Shown here: in pieces, positions 32,392 to 44,123 of the stretch
Layout: each line of letters begins with the position of its first letter
Numbering within the stretch: position 1 is the first letter of the stretch
Assembly: GCA_905397405.1 (NCBI GenBank)
Contig: CAJPVJ010000051.1
Coordinates: forward strand, 1-51,717
Length of the DNA: 51,717 nt
Reading direction: 5' to 3'
Source of the DNA: Oppiella nova
Lineage: Eukaryota > Arthropoda > Arachnida > Sarcoptiformes > Oppiidae
Made by a program: the position numbers and the translations under genes
The notes under the pieces: generated by a model
What the model saw: only the letters and a program-made list of their open reading frames with translations
Told to the model about the DNA's origin: nothing
The model's database searches: none

Positions 32392-32688
32392 TTTTATTAC
32401 ATAAAGTATCAAATGGAGTAATGGCTGACAAAGTATAAGAGAATAGTGAAGAATAATTGTCAAAATCTATGGTATGATGTCTACAACAGTGCCACACATT
32501 GATTGCCATTCAATTTGATAGCATTTGGCGGTTTAGACTCATGTTTGAAATGAATATCAATCAAACTGTAAGACTCTAATCTCATAATAAAAGACTTATA
32601 GCAATGTAATCATGTAATAATAATATTGAAATTACTCTTATTAATACCACTGAAGGTTATAATTGCATAAATTATAAGCAAAAGTTAC

Positions 32689-33110
32689 CTTTAATGGAGA
32701 GTAATATACTTCTGGAGTCGTGTCCGAAATCATTGCTAACAACACACGTATAGTTCGCCACATCTTTCATATCAATGCTTTTGATTGTAAGAGTCGAGTG
32801 ACTCTCAAAGTTATCTATTTTATAATTCACATCAGGATCACTTTTAATTTTATGTCCATTTTTAGACCACTCGAAGAATATAGGAAGAGCTCCTTCTTCG
32901 AGATCGCAATACATTGAGAATTTAGAGCCAATCGTTTGGTTCTTATAACTGAAACCAGAATAACTCAATTTGGGAACTAATTTGAGAAAATCATATATAA
33001 GTACATCTTATAAATTCAATTTCTGTATATTTACCAGATGATTCACATAAATAGATTTTCACAATTAATATACAAGTAAACAACACTCGTAAACAATATT
33101 TGAGACACAT
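32689..33110 (-). CDS. R8: leader + Ig cassette
   Basis: Exon 1 is 33110-33035 (25 codons starting MCLKYCLRVL). The Ig exon is 32976-32689 (96 codons), starting VPKLSYSGFSYKNQ, with CDLEEGALPIFFEW, NGHKIKSDPDVNYK and SNDFGHDSRS. NGHKIKS is otherwise typical of P6/R6, so part of this exon may have been converted. Class C box at 33231-33270. Partner P8. Confidence 0.8.
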
Positions 33111-33454
33111 TTTGATCATTATGTTCAATACAACAACAGAATAGATAAATAATGGCTGACATGGAGTTAGCAATTGATGGCAAATATATGAGATATTCTT
33201 AAATATACTGTAAGAGAAAATAATGTCTACAATAGTGACACATATTGTGTGTAATTCACAATTCTGTTATTTTTATTAAGTTTACACTGCTTTGAAACAA
33301 TTTAGGAATTGTTTAACCTTAGAAGTAATGTTCATTCAAACATTTATTCAGTTTTATAACCTGAAAGAATATACCATAAGAATAATCTAAAATATGTATT
33401 AAAATTTATATTTAATAGCAATATATTATAATTCAAAATAAAAACTTTTCATAC

Positions 33455-33880
33455 CATGAATACTAAGCAAAACTGTTTGACTATCAGTGCCCACAGAATC
33501 CCTGACAACACACGTATAGTTCGCGGAATCGGTTCTCACGATCTCATCGATAGTCAGAGTCGAGAACTTCTTGAAGTTTTCAATCCTATAGTTCACATCA
33601 GGACTGGACTTAACTGTCTGTCCATTGATTAGCCACTCAACGAACAGGGGAGGACTGCCTACTTGTACGGCACAATGCATTTGAAACATTGAGCCGAGAG
33701 ATTGAGATCTCGGATACAAAGGCGTCAGTTTTAGGGCTGATATCAAAACATACAGCAATTAATGATATATATGCTTTAAATCATGGGAATTATACCTGAT
33801 ACATTTTTATCATTTATTATCATTATTATAATAATTAAATTTAAATTATAAGATATTCGATATTTGTATTTTGAAAACAT
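33455..33880 (-). CDS. R7: leader + Ig cassette
   Basis: Exon 1 is 33880-33796 (28 codons starting MFSKYKYRIS). The Ig exon is 33736-33455 (94 codons), starting ALKLTPLYPRSQSLG where P7 has ALKLTPILNQRSQPLG; LFVEW replaces LFFEW. Class A promoter at 33961-34030, initiator at 33915. The first strand resembles P1/R1, consistent with local exchange. Confidence 0.8.
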
Positions 33881-34218
33881 TTTGTCAACACTTTATACAA
33901 GAGATTGGAGTAATGGCTGACAAGAAGTGAATGGAAACCGAAGAATAAATGACAGAAACTATGGTATGATGTCTACAACAGTGCCACACATTGATTGCCA
34001 TTCAATTTGATATCATTTGGCGGTTTAGACTGAAGTTTGAATTGTATTTCACACAAACTGTAAGGCACGGTATGAATTAGTATAGAGTATGCTATATGAC
34101 AAACATACTATTTAAGCTTGATATATTTTCACACTTATGAATTATACATTAAACATGTAATGAATAATATATTTACAAACCTATTACAATATAATATCAA
34201 TTAACTGATGATAACTAC

Positions 34219-34642
34219 CTTTAATTGACAACAAACTCGACTGACTGTCAGATACCATAGCATTGCTTACAATACACGTATAGTTTGCGGCGTCTTTTAT
34301 CTCAATCTTCTTTATAGTAAAAGTTGAGTGCATTTCAAAGTTTTCAATCTTATAGTTCACATCAGGTTTGGACTTAATTTTGTGTCCATTAATAGCCCAT
34401 TCAAAGAAGAGGGGAGGACTGCCCTCCTGTACTGAACATGTGATGTGAAAGTACGAGCCCTGACTTTGGTTGACCGGATACAATGGGGCCAACTTTAAGG
34501 CTAAGATAATAATTACCAATTAATATGTTATCCTAGACAATATTCATAAAACAATACCTGATATATATTTATGAGTTATAAGTAGAATTGTGAGGCTAAT
34601 ATATAGCTCATTATAAGCACAGAATTGAAATTTTAAAAACAT
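34219..34642 (-). CDS. R6: leader + Ig cassette
   Basis: Exon 1 is 34642-34558 (28 codons starting MFLKFQFCAY). The Ig exon is 34500-34219 (94 codons), starting ALKLAPLYPVNQSQG, with AINGHKIKSKPDVNYK as in P6 but variable NFEMHSTFTIKKI where P6 has NYKMFSAFTIEKI. Class A promoter at 34707-34777 with a few changes, initiator at 34664. Confidence 0.8.
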
Positions 34643-34948
34643 TTTGCTAAAGATTCGTGTAATGGCTGACAAATAAATGAGTAAAACTCAAGAATTGTGG
34701 CAAAACTATGGTATAATGTCTACAATAGTGCCACACATTGATTGCCATTCAATTTGATATCATTTGGCGGTTTAGACTGCAGTTTGAATTACTGTAAACT
34801 GTAAGAATTCATACAACACATACACGTAACCTCTTACAGCATTAATGATTAATGAATGCAAATGATTATTAGAATTTGAATGGAAAGTCAAAATACATAT
34901 TATTTAATAAAATAAACCGATTATTATAAGAATAATAATATGATTTAC

Positions 34949-35369
34949 CATTAATTGAAAGCAAAGTACTCCGAGAGTTGGATCCAAACTGATTGCTAAC
35001 AAAACACGTATAGTTCGCCACATCTTTCATATCTATGTTTCTTATGGTAAACGTTGAGTGCATTTCAAAACTATCTATTTTATAATTCACATCAGGACTG
35101 GGTTTAAGTGTCTGTCCATTTTTAAACCATTCAAAAAACACTGGATATGATCCTTCTTCTAAAGTGCAAACCATTTGAAAGTTAGAGCCAATGCTCTGAT
35201 TCTTATGAGTCAAACCAGTACTCAATTTGGGGACTAATTGTGAGAAATACTAAATTATAATCACAATTAGAAATTCAAATGGATATACATTACCAGAACA
35301 ATAGGAATAAGAGATCTTATAAAATAGCATAAGAAGTGAAATAAAATAAAAGCTATGGTTTGAACACAT
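34949..35369 (-). CDS. R5: leader + Ig cassette
   Basis: Exon 1 is 35369-35294 (25 codons starting MCSNHSFYFI). The Ig exon is 35233-34949 (95 codons), starting VPKLSTGLTHKNQ. Class C box at 35480-35512; the initiator block reads GGCAGCC on the minus strand, as in P5. It has one copy of the region that is duplicated in P5. Confidence 0.8.
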
Positions 35370-35729
35370 TTTTACAGTTTGTAAATACAACTCAATAGCA
35401 TAATAATGGCTGCCATGGAGTTGGAAATTTGTGGCAAATATAAGACATTTGTTGAGAATATTGTTTCAATTATACTGTAGTGACACATATTGTGTGTGAT
35501 TCACAATTTGGCAGAATTCAGAACTCAATACACAGTATATTCTGAGATATAAATTCAAATAAAGCATACATTCTGTGAAATTACTGAAATCAACGCTTAT
35601 GTTAGTAATAATTGATTGATTCAATTACCGTCACTTAGATAACATTATTTTGTAAATAAAATACAGTATCATATAAACTATTATATATTCAAATAAACTT
35701 ATTTCTGAGAAAATAAAAACTTTTCATAC

Positions 35730-36159
35730 CATGAATACTGAGCAAAACCGACTGACTATCAGTACCCACAGAATCCCTTACAATACACGTATAGTTTGCG
35801 GAATCGGTTCTCACGATCTCATCGATAGTCAGAGTCGAGTACTTCTTGAAGTTTTCAATCTTATAGTTCACATCAGGACTCGACTTAACTGTCTGTCCAT
35901 TGATTAGCCACTCAAAGAATAGGGGAGGACTGCCCTCCTGAATGGTACACGTGATCTGAAAATACGAGCCCTCGCTTTGGGTACTCGGGTATAAAGGCGA
36001 CAGTTTAAGGGCTATAAGCATAAGAGATTACAATTAACTTAAATCTGTTATGAGTGTCATTTAATGGACAATACCTGTCGAGTACTCATGAGTTATCAAC
36101 AAAGTTATGGCAAATAAATACAATTCAATAAGATTTACAGTTTGACGAAAACACAACAT
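35730..36159 (-). CDS. R4: leader + chimeric Ig cassette
   Basis: Exon 1 is 36159-36075 (28 codons starting MLCFRQTVNL; one residue differs from P4). The Ig exon is 36011-35730 (94 codons). It starts ALKLSPLYPSTQSEG like P4, then from the conserved Trp onward follows P7 (LINGQTVKSSPD, FKKYSTLTIDEIVRTDSAN, RDSVGTDSQ, SIHG). Past the donor it returns to P4-like sequence. A patch moved from a P7-type donor explains this best. Promoter at 36232-36278, initiator at 36193. Confidence 0.8.
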
Positions 36160-36432
36160 TTTGACAATAGTTTAGCGAATACTCGAAGTAATGGCTGACA
36201 AGAAATCAGTGAAACTCAAGAATAACAGGTATTGATGTCTACAATAGTGCCACACATTGTGTGCAATTCACACGATTGTCACAGAATTGGTGAACAAATT
36301 AAATGAGAATATTAATTGTAATGAATCTGATTTTTAACCAGAGTATAAAAAGTAATAAAGCATATCAAGTAATTTTTATAATTTTTAAATAAACAATAGT
36401 ATAGTACAGTTAATTTAATTTCTAACTCTAAC

Positions 36433-36870
36433 CTCTAATGGACAGAAACACAGACTGACTGTCACTTTGCAATGCATTCCTCACAATACAGGTATAGTTC
36501 GCGGAATCGGTTGTCACGATCTCGTCGATTGTAAAAGTGGAGTATTTCTTGAAGTTTTCAATCTTATAATTCACATCAGAACTGGATTTAACTGTCTGTC
36601 CATTGATTACCCACTCAAAAAACAGGGGAGGACTGCCTTCTTGAACAGCACAAGTCATCTGAAACATTGAGCCCTCGTTTTGAGTTCTTTGGCTCATTAT
36701 TGGTGTCAGTTTTAAGGCTGATATCGTATAATACATAAAATATTTAGTATGAATTATAAGAAATCTTATAATTGGTGAAATATACCTGATACATATTCAT
36801 TATATATTATTAATATCATAAGTAATGAATGTATTTTAGAAAATTCAAGACATTTACTAATTGCAAACAT
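36433..36870 (-). CDS. R3: leader + Ig cassette
   Basis: Exon 1 is 36870-36786 (28 codons starting MFAISKCLEF). The Ig exon is 36717-36433 (95 codons), starting ALKLTPIMSQRTQNEG, ending LSIRG. Class A promoter at 36951-37020, initiator at 36905, CTGTAAG at 37048. Partner P3. Confidence 0.8.
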
Positions 36871-37184
36871 TTTGTCAACACTTTATACAAGAGATTGGAG
36901 TAATGGCTGACAAGAAGTGAATGGAAATCGAAGAATAAATGATAGAAACTATGGTATGATGTCTACAACAGTGCCACACATTGATTGCCATTCAATTTGA
37001 TAATATTTGGCGGTTTAGACTCATGTTTGAAATATATTTCACACAAACTGTAAGGCATTGTGTTTTTGATTAATTCATTAGTGACAAAAACTATGCTATT
37101 TCATTATTCAGAACAATGATAAAAATTTATAATACATTATGTTTTTAGAAACACACTAAAAACAAATATTAATAATCGATTTAC

Positions 37185-37606
37185 CATTAATTGAAAGCAA
37201 AGTACTCCTAGAGTTGGATCCAAACTGATTGCTAACAAAACACGTATAGTTCGCCACATCTTTCAGATCTATGTTTCTTATGGTAAGAGTCGAGTGACTC
37301 TCAAAGTTATCTATTTTATAATTCACATCAGGACTGCCTTTGAGTGTCCGTCCGTTTTTAGACCACTCGAAGAATAGTGGAAGTGATCCCTCTTCAGTTG
37401 AACATAACATTTGAAATTTAGAGCCAATTGTTTGGTTCTTATGAGTGGGAAATGTACTTAATTTTGGTACTAATTCGGGATAAAAAGTAATATGAATATA
37501 AAATATTATCAGAAATATTTAAGATTGTACCAGAATGCTTGTTTGAATAAATTTGATTCACAAATAATAAACACATAATAATATTTAAATAAAATTTTGA
37601 ACACAT
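37185..37606 (-). CDS. R2: leader + Ig cassette
   Basis: Exon 1 is 37606-37531 (25 codons starting MCSKFYLNII). The Ig exon is 37469-37185 (95 codons), starting VPKLSTFPTHKNQ, with FFEWSKNGRT and DVANYTC. Class C dyad box at 37707-37740, initiator at 37648. Partner P2. Confidence 0.8.
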
Positions 37607-37930
37607 TTTGACAGTCAGTTTATACAACTAAGGAGTAGATAAATAATGGCTGACATGGAGTTAGCAATTGATGGCAAATATATGAGATATTCTTACAGAA
37701 TATAGTGTCGACACATATTGTGAGCGATTCACAATTTGTCGGATATTTTAACAAATGAATTATACCTCACACATAGTATTTCACACAACTGTAAGGCTAC
37801 ATTTCATATTATATTTAAATTGCTCAATCCAATAGTTGAATAAAATTCAAATTTAAAATAAATTACAATAATATATACACTAAATAGTATCTATATTAAA
37901 TTGTAAAAATAAATTTCTTATAAGTTTTAC

Positions 37931-38355
37931 CATTAATTGTAAGCAAAACCGATTGTCTGTCACTTCCCATAGCATTCCTCACAATACATGAATAGTTGGC
38001 CGCATCTCTCACAACAATACTTTTTATAGTAAATGTGGAAAACATTTCAAAGTTTTCAATCTTATAGTTGACATCAGGACTGGATTTAACTGTCTGTCCA
38101 TTAATAGCCCACTCAAAAAAGACAGGAGTAGTGCCTTCTTGTAAAGAACACATCACCTGAAAGATTGATCCCTCCCTTTGGTTTCTTGGATATAATGGCG
38201 TGAGTTTTAGGGCTAATATTATACATAAGATAACAATTAATTGTTTGTAAATATTATTGATAAAGAATACCTGTTATATACTGATTGATTAGTATCATAA
38301 TGATAATAATACATAAATAAATACTGAATACACAGTAATTATGAATTGAAAACAT
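37931..38355 (-). CDS. R1: leader + Ig cassette with degraded promoter
   Basis: Exon 1 is 38355-38271 (28 codons starting MFSIHNYCVF). The Ig exon is 38212-37931 (94 codons), starting ALKLTPLYPRNQREG, with DAANYSC and ending LLTING. Coding sequence is intact. The class A box and GTCAGCC expected at about 38395-38480 are not recognisable: only CCGCCAAAT (38505) and CTGTAAG (about 38534) remain. It may be silent. Confidence 0.75.
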
Positions 38356-38675
38356 TTTGTCAACACTTTATACAACAGATTGGAAGCAATCCGACTGTTT
38401 CATATTCTCTTATCACTTCTTATTAACAGTTTTAGATACCATACTACAGATGTTGTCACGGTGTGTAACTAACGGTAAGTTAAACTATCGTAAACCGCCA
38501 AATCTGAGTACAAAGAATTGAATTCATAGACAAACTGTAAGAATTTTCGTATACAACAGTGTAATAGACTCTTAAATAGTTTATCAAAAATAATTGAGTT
38601 TACCGTTTTTTAGTTTTAAAAGTATAAACAAAACAAGCTAACATTAATGTAATAATCAACAGGACATTAGTCTAC

Positions 38676-39094
38676 CTCTTATTGATAATACAAAGCTCTG
38701 TCTATCAGTTCCCAAAGCATTGGTCGCAACACATGAATAGTTTCCGACATCTCTTCTGTCAATCTTTTCAATAGTAAACGTCGAAAATCTCTCAAAGTTT
38801 TCAATCTTATAGTTCACATCAGGACTGGACTTAATTGTCTGTCCATTTCGTGTCCACTCAAAGAACAGTGGAAGAGATCCCTCTTGTATTGTACAAAACA
38901 CTTGAAAATAAGAGCCATCCGTTTGCTCTCTTCCATACATTGTAACTAATTTTGGCACTAAATTGAGTTCAAATTATTGTTAAAATATATTTTACAGATT
39001 AATGAATGTGTTATATACCTGCTAAATCACTTGTTTCTAGTTGTGTATTTAAAATAAACAATATAAAAGGGATCATTCTGATTTGTGAACACAT
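38676..39094 (-). CDS. D1: leader + Ig cassette
   Basis: Exon 1 is 39094-39019 (25 codons starting MCSQIRMIPF). The Ig exon is 38957-38676 (94 codons), starting VPKLVTMYGREQTDG, with CTIQEGSLPLFFEWTRNGQT and DVGNYSC, ending LSIRG. The class D box at about 39193-39215 breaks off after CACACATTG. Initiator (GGCCGAC on +) at 39145. Confidence 0.78.
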
Positions 39095-39215
39095 TTTGCA
39101 TTGAATGACAATAACTGACTGTAATATAAGTGGTGGAAAATTATGGCCGACAATGGATTCTTGAGTATTGGATAATATATGGTCACAAATGACTGATATA
39201 TTGCGCCACACATTG

Positions 39216-39514
39216 TAAGTCTAAGTGTTAACAGAGCGTTATGTCATAACGTTATGTTTACGAAAGTATCTCATATTGTGTTTGACATTCTGAGATAATG
39301 TTCAGTATATCGTCATTGTTTTCTATTTATATCGTTCCTATATTCTTAAAACATTATAAACCGTCTTAAAAAGTTTTAAATTAATATAATCTACACAAGT
39401 ATTATTTATGGTAATTGAGATGGAAATTAAACATCCTGTTGACTAACTCGTAGTCTAGGCTACCGTAAGGAGTGTTATGTCCATATCAAGGGCCTTAGAT
39501 AAGCAAGTTACGAA
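39216..39514. other. Non-coding stretch ending in an interspersed repeat fragment
   Basis: No cassette parts. From about 39408 to 39513 it shares an interrupted match with about 40965-41060, including GGCTA(C/T)(C/G)GTAAGGAGTGTT and CCTTAGA(T/G)AAG. It abuts the broken end of D2. The rest is AT-rich with nothing recognised. Confidence 0.55.
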
Positions 39515-39847
39515 TCAATAGTAAGGGTCGAGAATTTTAAATTGTTTTCAATCTTATAGCTGACATCAGGGCTGGACTTAATTGTCTGTCCATTTCGTGT
39601 CCACTCGAAGAATAGTGGAAGTGATCCGCGACTTATTGAACACAACACTTGGAAATACGAGCCCTCGGTTTCATCCCTATTGAAAAGTGGCACTAATTTG
39701 GGTGCTATTAAGACATGTTTTGTATTATAAATAATTTTGTCATTGTTTAAGCAATTGTTTGATAATACCTGACAATTCTTCACTAAATATTGCCGATAAT
39801 TGAATTAATAAAACCACAAACACATAGAAAACATGAATTGAATTCAT
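39515..39847 (-). pseudogene. D2: cassette with truncated Ig exon
   Basis: Exon 1 is 39847-39769 (26 codons starting MNSIHVFYVF). The Ig exon begins at 39704 (APKLVPLFNRDETEG) and is normal to FSTLTID. It then breaks at about 39515 into repeat sequence with an early stop, losing the second Cys. Box at 39975-40010, initiator at 39889. Confidence 0.78.
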
Positions 39848-40199
39848 TTTACAAGCAATTGATGCGAAGGATAGACAGCAGAAACTATGGCCGACAAGAG
39901 ATGGACGACTGATTGGACACAAATGCTGTCATAACATAGCATAACATATCATATGATATACTCATAGGAAGAATACAATTGCGCCACACATTGAATGCCA
40001 TTCAAATTGGTTGGCATTCATGAAATATACTGAATATCGTATAACACATTGGAATAGTGTATAAGCAAACTGTAAGGATTTTCATAAGAGTTACTCGGGT
40101 TAAATATAATAAAATATTTACAGCATTGTAAATAATTTAATGTATATTCAATTATATAGACTATATTATAGTATTAAATAATAAATTAAAATAATTAAC

Positions 40200-40622
40200 C
40201 TTTGATTGTAAGCAAAACCGATTGTCTATCACTTCCCATAGCATTGCTTACAACACATGAATAGTTGGCGGAATCTCTTCTCTCAATCCGTTTTATAGTA
40301 AATATTGAAAACGTTTCAAAACTTTCAATCTTATAGTTAACACCAGGAGTCGGTTTAACTGTCTGTCCATTTATGGTCCACTCAAAGAATATAGGAGTCG
40401 AGCCTTCCTGTAAGGAACAGGTCATCTGAAAGATTGAGCCCTCGTTTTGACTCATTTTGTTTATGAGTGGCATTAGTTTTGGTACTAAATTGAAAGAAAT
40501 TTATATTTTTACTAATTTCATAAATGATCCAGTATAGATTCAATACCTAATATATCACTTGAATTGATTCCAGTGACCAAATTGAACACAATTATACAAA
40601 TAAATGTATGCAATAAATACAT
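40200..40622 (-). CDS. D3: leader + Ig cassette
   Basis: Exon 1 is 40622-40547 (25 codons starting MYLLHTFICI). The Ig exon is 40484-40200 (95 codons), starting VPKLMPLINKMSQNEG, with FFEWTINGQT, TPGVNYKI and DSANYSC, ending LLTIKG. Class D box at 40724-40764, initiator at 40673, CTGTAAG at 40835. Confidence 0.78.
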
Positions 40623-40841
40623 TTTGAATGCAATCACAACAAATGTTTATATCATAAGTATTGCAAAGTTATGGCCGACAATGGATTCTAGTCTTAAGGA
40701 TTGATAGATTATTAACAAAATGCCTCATATATTGCGCCACACATTGATTCAGATTCACAATTGTTTGTCTCATAAATATATTGTATAAAAGTTGTATCAA
40801 ACAGAATACGTGTAACAAATGAATTCAATACAAACTGTAAG

Positions 40842-41094
40842 ACAATATATGAATTCTACACCTTGATCAATAATTATATTTATAACAGAATTTATACAAA
40901 AGTTTATAAATTTTGAAAATATTAACAAAATATAATTAATATATTACTTGATAGGAAGGTAACAAAGTAGATTTGGAAATTAACTATTGTTTTGGCTAAC
41001 TCACAGTGAAGGCTATGGTAAGGAGTGTTGTGTCCTTATCAATCGCCTTAGAGAAGACAGTTAGAAGAGTTATCTTTTGCACCTTTTGTAAAAA
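40842..41094. repeat. Interspersed repeat fragment next to D4
   Basis: After about 100 bp of AT-rich sequence, about 40965-41090 matches parts of 39408-39513 and of the R13 insert 29001-29075 (GGAGTGTTGTGTCCTTATCAA, AGACAGTTAGAAGA, CTTTTGTAAA). It is joined directly to an Ig exon fragment. It may be an old mobile element; no terminal repeats or ORF are visible. Confidence 0.55.
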
Positions 41095-41419
41095 GAATTT
41101 TCAATCTTATAGTTCACATCAGGAGTGGGTTTAAGTGTCTGTCCATCTCTAGACCACAGCTTCTTGTCACCCCCACTCGGGAGGGATTGTGATGTTTTGT
41201 GGACCTTTATTCACGGAAGGCAAACCAACTAAGGTGAGTTGCTACCGTAGTCAAAACCGTGATTTAAGTTATGTTTAAGTATAAATCGTCAAACATATTA
41301 TGAAATTCTTAGAGAATTTTGATAATACCTGACAATTGAGTGCATGATATGTGGCACAAGAATATAAGCAACAAAAGTATCAAACATTTCACAGACATTG
41401 TTATCAATGAAATCGACAT
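41095..41419 (-). pseudogene. D4: cassette with only a 64-bp Ig remnant
   Basis: Exon 1 is 41419-41329 (30 codons starting MSISLITMSV; a second ATG lies at 41398). Of the Ig exon only about 41158-41095 remains (WSRDGQTLKPTPDVNYKIEN), flanked on both sides by repeat fragments. Class D-like box at 41469-41500; the initiator block is altered to GTCCGCC (41429). Confidence 0.75.
41160..41285. repeat. Repeat fragment at the 5' break of D4
   Basis: GGACCTTTATTCACGGAAGG at about 41209 resembles AGACCTTTATACAAGGAAGG at about 43416 (break of D7). GAGTTGCTACCGTAGTCAAAACC at about 41236 resembles GAGTTATGACCGTTATCAAAACC at about 44384 (break of D8). Three Ig exons therefore lost their 5' ends at matching sequence. 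Confidence 0.6.
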
Positions 41420-41697
41420 AATATTAATGGCGGACTCGGAATATGAGTGAAAATAAGATATATTTGTGGCATATATTGCGCCACACATTGAATTGTATTG
41501 CATTTGCATTGGTTTTGGCGCTTATGATCTTCATTCAAATCTTATACACTGTAAGCATTGAATACACAATACATTCAATAACGCTAACTGTATGGCTCTT
41601 ACAGTTTAGTGTCATTGCATTATAACATATATGTGGGGAAATGGTTTATAATTTTTATATACTTATAAAATAATAATAATAAATAAATGAATATAAC

Positions 41698-42117
41698 CTT
41701 TAATTGTCAATAAAACTGATTGAGTGTCACTTCCGAAGGCATTCCTCACAAGACATGAATAGTTCGCGGAATCAGTTCTCGTGATCTCATCGATGGTAAG
41801 CGTCGAGAATTTCTTGGAATTCTCTATTTTATAGCTCACATTAGGACTCGATTTGATTGTCTGTCCGTTTTTGGACCACTCGAAGAATACTGGAAGCGAT
41901 CCCTTAAGTACTGAACACACGGCATGAAAATAAGTGCCTTCCGGTTGAATCCTTGGACTCAATATTGGGCTCAATTTTGGCTCTAAAATCAATTTTAATA
42001 GTAGTTGTAACAGAATATTCTGCAAACCGACTAAATATAAATACCCAATGTATCACTGGTGAGAATTGTAGGCAAACAGTGAATTAAACACAAATAAAAC
42101 ACATATTTATTACACAT
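41698..42117 (-). CDS. D5: leader + Ig cassette
   Basis: Exon 1 is 42117-42045 (24 codons starting MCNKYVFYLC). The Ig exon is 41982-41698 (95 codons), starting EPKLSPILSPRIQPEG (Glu where others have Ala or Val), with FFEWSKNGQT and DSANYSC. The box at 42206-42260 carries CTTTCGCCACC, GGCAATCAATTTG and a second TTGGCGC. Initiator at 42158. Confidence 0.78.
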
Positions 42118-42432
42118 TTTGTATTCAATACTAAACTCGAGTTCAACTCAAAGCTATGGCCGACAACAAGAAGTGAAGACAAAAATACAGACTTTATATG
42201 AATTGACGATATCTTTCGCCACCTTTTGAATGGCAATCAATTTGTTTGTGTTTTGGCGCTTAAAATACAATCATTTGACTTGTGGTACAAAACTGTAAGC
42301 ATTTCTTCAACAAGTCTTACAGTTAAAGCATATCATAAATGTTTTAAATAACAATTAAGAAGTCATTACTTATCTAGCTTAAACATCTTAACCCAAAATT
42401 AAGGATAATTAATAATTAACTAAATTGTTAAC

Positions 42433-42851
42433 CTTTAATTGATAGCAAAATGGATTGTGTGTCCACTCCGTAGGCATTCCTCACAAGACATGAATAGTTT
42501 GCGGAATCAGTTGGTGTGATCTCATCGATGGTAAGAGTGGAGAACTTTCTCGAGTTCTCTATCTTATAGTTGACATCAGGACTGGCTTTAATTGTCTGTC
42601 CATTTCGTGTCCACTCGAAGAATACGGGAAGTGATCCCTTCTCTACAGAACAAACGCTATGGAAATGTGAGCCTAAAGTTTGGCTCTTATGGCTCACAAT
42701 TGGTGTCAATTTGGGAACTAAACACAAAATGCAGTTTATATTAGATTTGCATTCAATTCATTTGGAAACCAATACCTGATATATCACTCGTGTGTATCGC
42801 ATAAATTGATATAATGTTCAATAAATACCACAAAATATATTTACAATACAT
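42433..42851 (-). CDS. D6: leader + Ig cassette
   Basis: Exon 1 is 42851-42776 (25 codons starting MYCKYILWYL). The Ig exon is 42717-42433 (95 codons), starting VPKLTPIVSHKSQTLG, with CSVEKGSLPVFFEWTRNGQT and DSANYSC. Promoter box at 42964-43021, initiator at 42900. Confidence 0.78.
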
Positions 42852-43190
42852 TGTAGTGTTAAATAAATGACAGATTATATGGTATATGAAACAAACTATG
42901 GCCGACAGAATGCAAGAGATACTAGTATACCATAAGACATAAGAATAGGTCAGTTTTGGTGATAGTATTGCCACACATTGATTGCCATTCAAATTGCATT
43001 CATTTGTATGGGAATTGGCGCACAAAATACTATACACTTATCACACAAACTATAAGGTTTTAGCAGTTTTCAATTGATTCATTTCCACACAAACCAAACC
43101 TCCATTAATGAAATTATTTGAAAAATATTTTACTTCATTAAATTAAGTCAAACATAATAATTAATAAATAAAATCAACCAAAAACTATAC

Positions 43191-43603
43191 CTTTAATAGT
43201 GAGAGCAATGGACTGACTGTCAAAACCCAAAGCATTTCGCAAAACACATGAATAGTTTGCGACATCTTTTCGGACAATACTTTCAATAGTAAAAGTTGAG
43301 TACATTTTAAAGTTTTCAATCTTATAGCTGACATCAGGACTGGCTTTGAGTGTCTGTCCATTTCTGGACCACTCGAAGAACAGAGGGGGTGAGCCCTCCT
43401 GAACAGTACACCACTAGACCTTTATACAAGGAAGGGAAACTCAGAATACCCTATCATAACCTCTATTAAATCCTCGACTATCTCTTTATACACAATTTAA
43501 ATAAGTTATTATAAATGCTAATAAACAATTATGGACTTAGTTCTTTACAAAATACTTGCATTAAATTTAAATACAACACAAATATATAGTATTTTACAAA
43601 CAT
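43191..43603 (-). pseudogene. D7: cassette lacking the Ig exon 5' part and a leader donor
   Basis: The Ig exon remains from about 43412 (CTVQEGSPPLFFEW) to 43191 (LTIKG). Everything before the first Cys, including the acceptor, is replaced by repeat-like sequence. A leader ATG at 43603 (MFVKYYIFVL) reads to a stop without a usable donor. The class A promoter (43688-43757, one base off the 73-mer core) and CTGTAAG (43798) are well kept. Confidence 0.75.
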
Positions 43604-44123
43604 TATGAACACAATTGTATTGAGAAGACAATTGGAGTAATGGCTGACAAGAACTCTACGATAGCTTAAGAATATGTGACCAAAACTATGGTATGATGTC
43701 TACAACAGTGCCACACATTGATTGCCATTCAATTTGATAACATTTGGCGGTTTAGACTCATGTTTGAATTGTATGGTATATATCAATATCACACAAACTG
43801 TAAGCCTTATGACAGTGATAATAAAAATCCATCACAATGTTTATTGCTAATAGTGTTAGTAGTTAACTAATTTTAAATCAACAAGTACAAGAGTTTAAAA
43901 TTAAAATACTTATCAAATAATTTCCGGTTTAAGAATTAACACTTTATGTCATACATGTAAAAAACATAAGTCTGTAATTGACATTGATAAGATTAATATC
44001 ATAAATATGAGACAATGTCTGTTAAATGTAACAAACTATATAAAACAAACAGATATTTTATTGACGCACTTATAGTGTCATTATGTCAGTAATTATCTAA
44101 AGCTTTCAAACATCTTCTCAAAC

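Larger units (their letters stand above)
23413..38395 (-). repeat. Right arm of the inverted duplication (cassettes R1-R19)
   Basis: Reverse-oriented counterpart of 1-14465. It begins at the same point of the P20/R20 promoter where the left arm ends; both copies read CCATTATTTGTTGG and then diverge. It holds one cassette (R18b) with no partner in the left arm. Its outer limit near 38395 may only reflect the window edge of the left arm, because the sequence before base 1 is not visible. Confidence 0.85.
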
